A stretch of DNA of 47,615 bases from a virus. The translations under genes and the position numbers were made by a program. Shown here piece after piece: positions 46,498 through 47,615 of the stretch. Location: the IMG/VR virus record IMGVR_UViG_3300035703_000141, positions 1 to 47,615 of that record; one strand, 5' to 3'. The notes below the pieces were generated by a model. The model was not told the origin of the DNA. It searched no databases and saw nothing but the letters and a program-made list of their open reading frames with translations. Each line of letters begins with the position of its first letter. Position 1 is the stretch's first letter.

Positions 46498-47615
46498 TAG
46501 CTCGACGTGTAGGAGATTTCGACGCCAAGGAGGCGGGCGTCCACGGCGAGGGTGTCGCCAGCATCCGTAGCCTTACGGCTAAGTTCGTAGACAATGGGGT
46601 TTCCATTGGCCGCCGTACCCGCCAAAGTGATGGCAGATGTGGCAGGGGAGATATCCACGTCATTCGCCGCCGTCAGGGTGTCGGTTGCCGTCTGTGCCGT
46701 GCCGGTAGCTTGGTCGATGGCATCGTCATTGGCGTAGGCTCGCCCGGAGAGCTGCCACACCACATCACCAGAGCCGGATGCCGCCGTCCAATGGAACTTA
46801 GATGTCACCGTTCCGGCATTCCAGTTGGAGGGCATAACAACCAACGCCTGCGCGTACTCGATGGCCGCCGCATCAAACTCCAGCACGTCGTAGTTCACCT
46901 TGTTGGTGGCCGCTTCTAGGGAGTTGACGCCACACCCCGAAGTGGTGCGGGGAATCCAAGCAGACGCCGGAATCCATACATTAGTGGCGCCACCAGCACC
47001 CGTAGCTGCCGGGCCGGTAGGGCCCGTTGGGCCAGTGGGACCTGTTGGACCCGTAGGCCCGGTAGGACCAGTGACGCTTGCTCCCGTAGGGCCAGTAGGT
47101 CCGGTGGGGCCGGTAGCTCCAGCGGGACCCGTGGGGCCGGTGGGGCCAGTGATGCCCTGTGCCCCTTGCGGACCCGTGGGGCCGGTGGGACCCGTGGCTC
47201 CCGCTGCACCAGTCGGGCCTGTAGGCCCCGTGGGACCAGCCGCACCCGTAGCCCCAGCAGGGCCAGTGGGACCAGTTGGGCCTGTAACGCCAGCCGCTCC
47301 GGTGGGACCAGTGGGTCCGGTAGCTCCAGCAGGGCCGGTAGGACCGGTGACTCCCGCAGCACCCGTAGGGCCGGTAGGTCCGGTCGGTCCCGTAGCCCCG
47401 GAAGCCCCCGTAGGACCCGTAGGTCCGGTGACACCCTGGTAGGTGATTTGGCAGGCCGTCAGGATGATGGACGGGGTGGCCGGACGTACAGGACCCGTGG
47501 CAGACGGAAGTTGCTCGATGGACAGGTTGGTGCTAGTCCCGTTCCAGTAGACTTCAATGTAGTCGTTGGCCGCGAAGGTGGCGACGTAGTTAACCGTCGC
47601 TAGCGCGTGCCCATC
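46497..47615 (-). CDS. collagen-like tail fibre, N-terminus beyond window edge
   Basis: The frame is open from the window edge to TAA at 46497-46499, 372 codons. Visible parts: a beta domain '[20 protein letters not shown]' with '[13 protein letters not shown]', a collagen-like tract of about 140 residues (Gly-Pro-Thr, Gly-Ala-Thr and similar triplets, ~47010-47437), then a C-terminal domain starting '[14 protein letters not shown]' and ending '[15 protein letters not shown]'. That end domain is homologous to the end of the 802-aa fibre. A GTG within the frame at 46898 is not the start. A plus-strand frame here is a shadow. Confidence 0.85.
   Translation of the reverse strand, partial: DGHALATVNYVATFAANDYIEVYWNGTSTNLSIEQLPSATGPVRPATPSIILTACQITYQGVTGPTGPTGASGATGPTGPTGPTGAAGVTGPTGPAGATGPTGPTGAAGVTGPTGPTGPAGATGAAGPTGPTGPTGAAGATGPTGPTGPQGAQGITGPTGPTGPAGATGPTGPTGPTGASVTGPTGPTGPTGPTGPTGPTGPAATGAGGATNVWIPASAWIPRTTSGCGVNSLEAATNKVNYDVLEFDAAAIEYAQALVVMPSNWNAGTVTSKFHWTAASGSGDVVWQLSGRAYANDDAIDQATGTAQTATDTLTAANDVDISPATSAITLAGTAANGNPIVYELSRKATDAGDTLAVDARLLGVEISYTSS
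47010..47437 (-). repeat. collagen-like Gly-X-Y triplet tract
   Basis: About 140 codons of Gly-X-Thr/Ala/Pro triplets, mostly Gly-Pro-Thr, encoded with many near-identical 9-base units. Trimeric collagen-like stalks are known in phage fibres. Such tracts expand and contract by slippage or recombination. Confidence 0.9.

Noticed and set aside
46900-47442. Plus-strand frame rich in Gly-Pro-Val
   Set aside because: It is the antisense of the collagen-like tract; the minus frame continues into a recognisable fibre end domain.
1-47615. Circular closure of the window at its own ends
   Set aside because: Joining the ends puts the left-edge gene and the right-edge fibre in different frames, so the ends do not close directly. 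An undetected overlap or missing bases could change this.
1-47615. Prophage or temperate phage
   Set aside because: No integrase, excisionase, repressor or attachment site was seen; the small HTH proteins alone do not support lysogeny.
1-47615. tRNA genes and CRISPR arrays
   Set aside because: No cloverleaf with a TTCGA-type arm and no regularly spaced repeats with unique spacers were seen. A tRNA search program was not available.

Overview
This window is phage DNA. About 72 genes fill it almost edge to edge, and every one I accept lies on the minus strand, so transcription runs from high to low coordinates. I see no integrase, repressor, tRNA, CRISPR array or insertion sequence. Many neighbouring genes overlap by 4 bases (ATGA, GTGA) or meet as TAATG. 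Starts usually lack a Shine-Dalgarno site and often follow A/C-rich leaders with CAA repeats, which suggests a host using weakly SD-dependent initiation. A lipobox protein overlapping a small membrane protein suggests a Gram-negative-type envelope. The host cannot be named from the sequence.

The window looks like a composite of two phages. The first part (1-~6,855 and ~46,483-47,615) resembles a podovirus tail/lysis region: a Gln/Ala-rich virion protein, a large nozzle-like protein, a Gly-rich adhesin, three small basic proteins, a membrane/lipoprotein lysis cluster and, at the right edge, a collagen-like fibre. The second part (~7,622-45,716) is an apparently complete, high-GC, lambda-like siphophage. 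The two meet at a lectin-like gene (6905-7636 and 45766-46497). The copies lie 38,861 bp apart in direct orientation and share about 766 bp that I read as identical. Either an assembler walked through a shared gene, or two phages formed a cointegrate by homologous recombination. Closing the siphophage on the lectin gene gives a 38.9-kb circle.

Siphophage layout in transcription order, closed on the repeat: small terminase (16114), HNH nuclease (15308), GpA-type large terminase (13519), a PP-loop sulfurtransferase-like gene (12655), gpW-like joiner (12347), portal with a C-terminal extra domain (10047), fibre (7636), lectin and 132-aa protein, second fibre (44005), small proteins and holin (43117), metallophosphoesterase (41967), prohead protease/scaffold (40740), decoration protein, major capsid protein (39392) and a terminator. 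Then come an HNH nuclease and a four-gene glycosyltransferase/methyltransferase island (34791-38632), neck genes, two tandem tail-tube paralogues, a tail-assembly chaperone pair with a -1 frameshift site, tape measure (30383), distal tail/baseplate genes and a central tail hub with fibronectin-like domains (25609). The early region (24931-16598) holds an endolysin, small HTH proteins, a protein with an SSB-like C-terminal tip, RecT, a RecE-like nuclease, a PD-(D/E)XK nuclease, a helicase loader/initiator and DnaB helicase. The initiator gene carries two triplets of ACGCGT at exact 11-bp spacing and a G-quadruplex motif, which makes it the best origin candidate.
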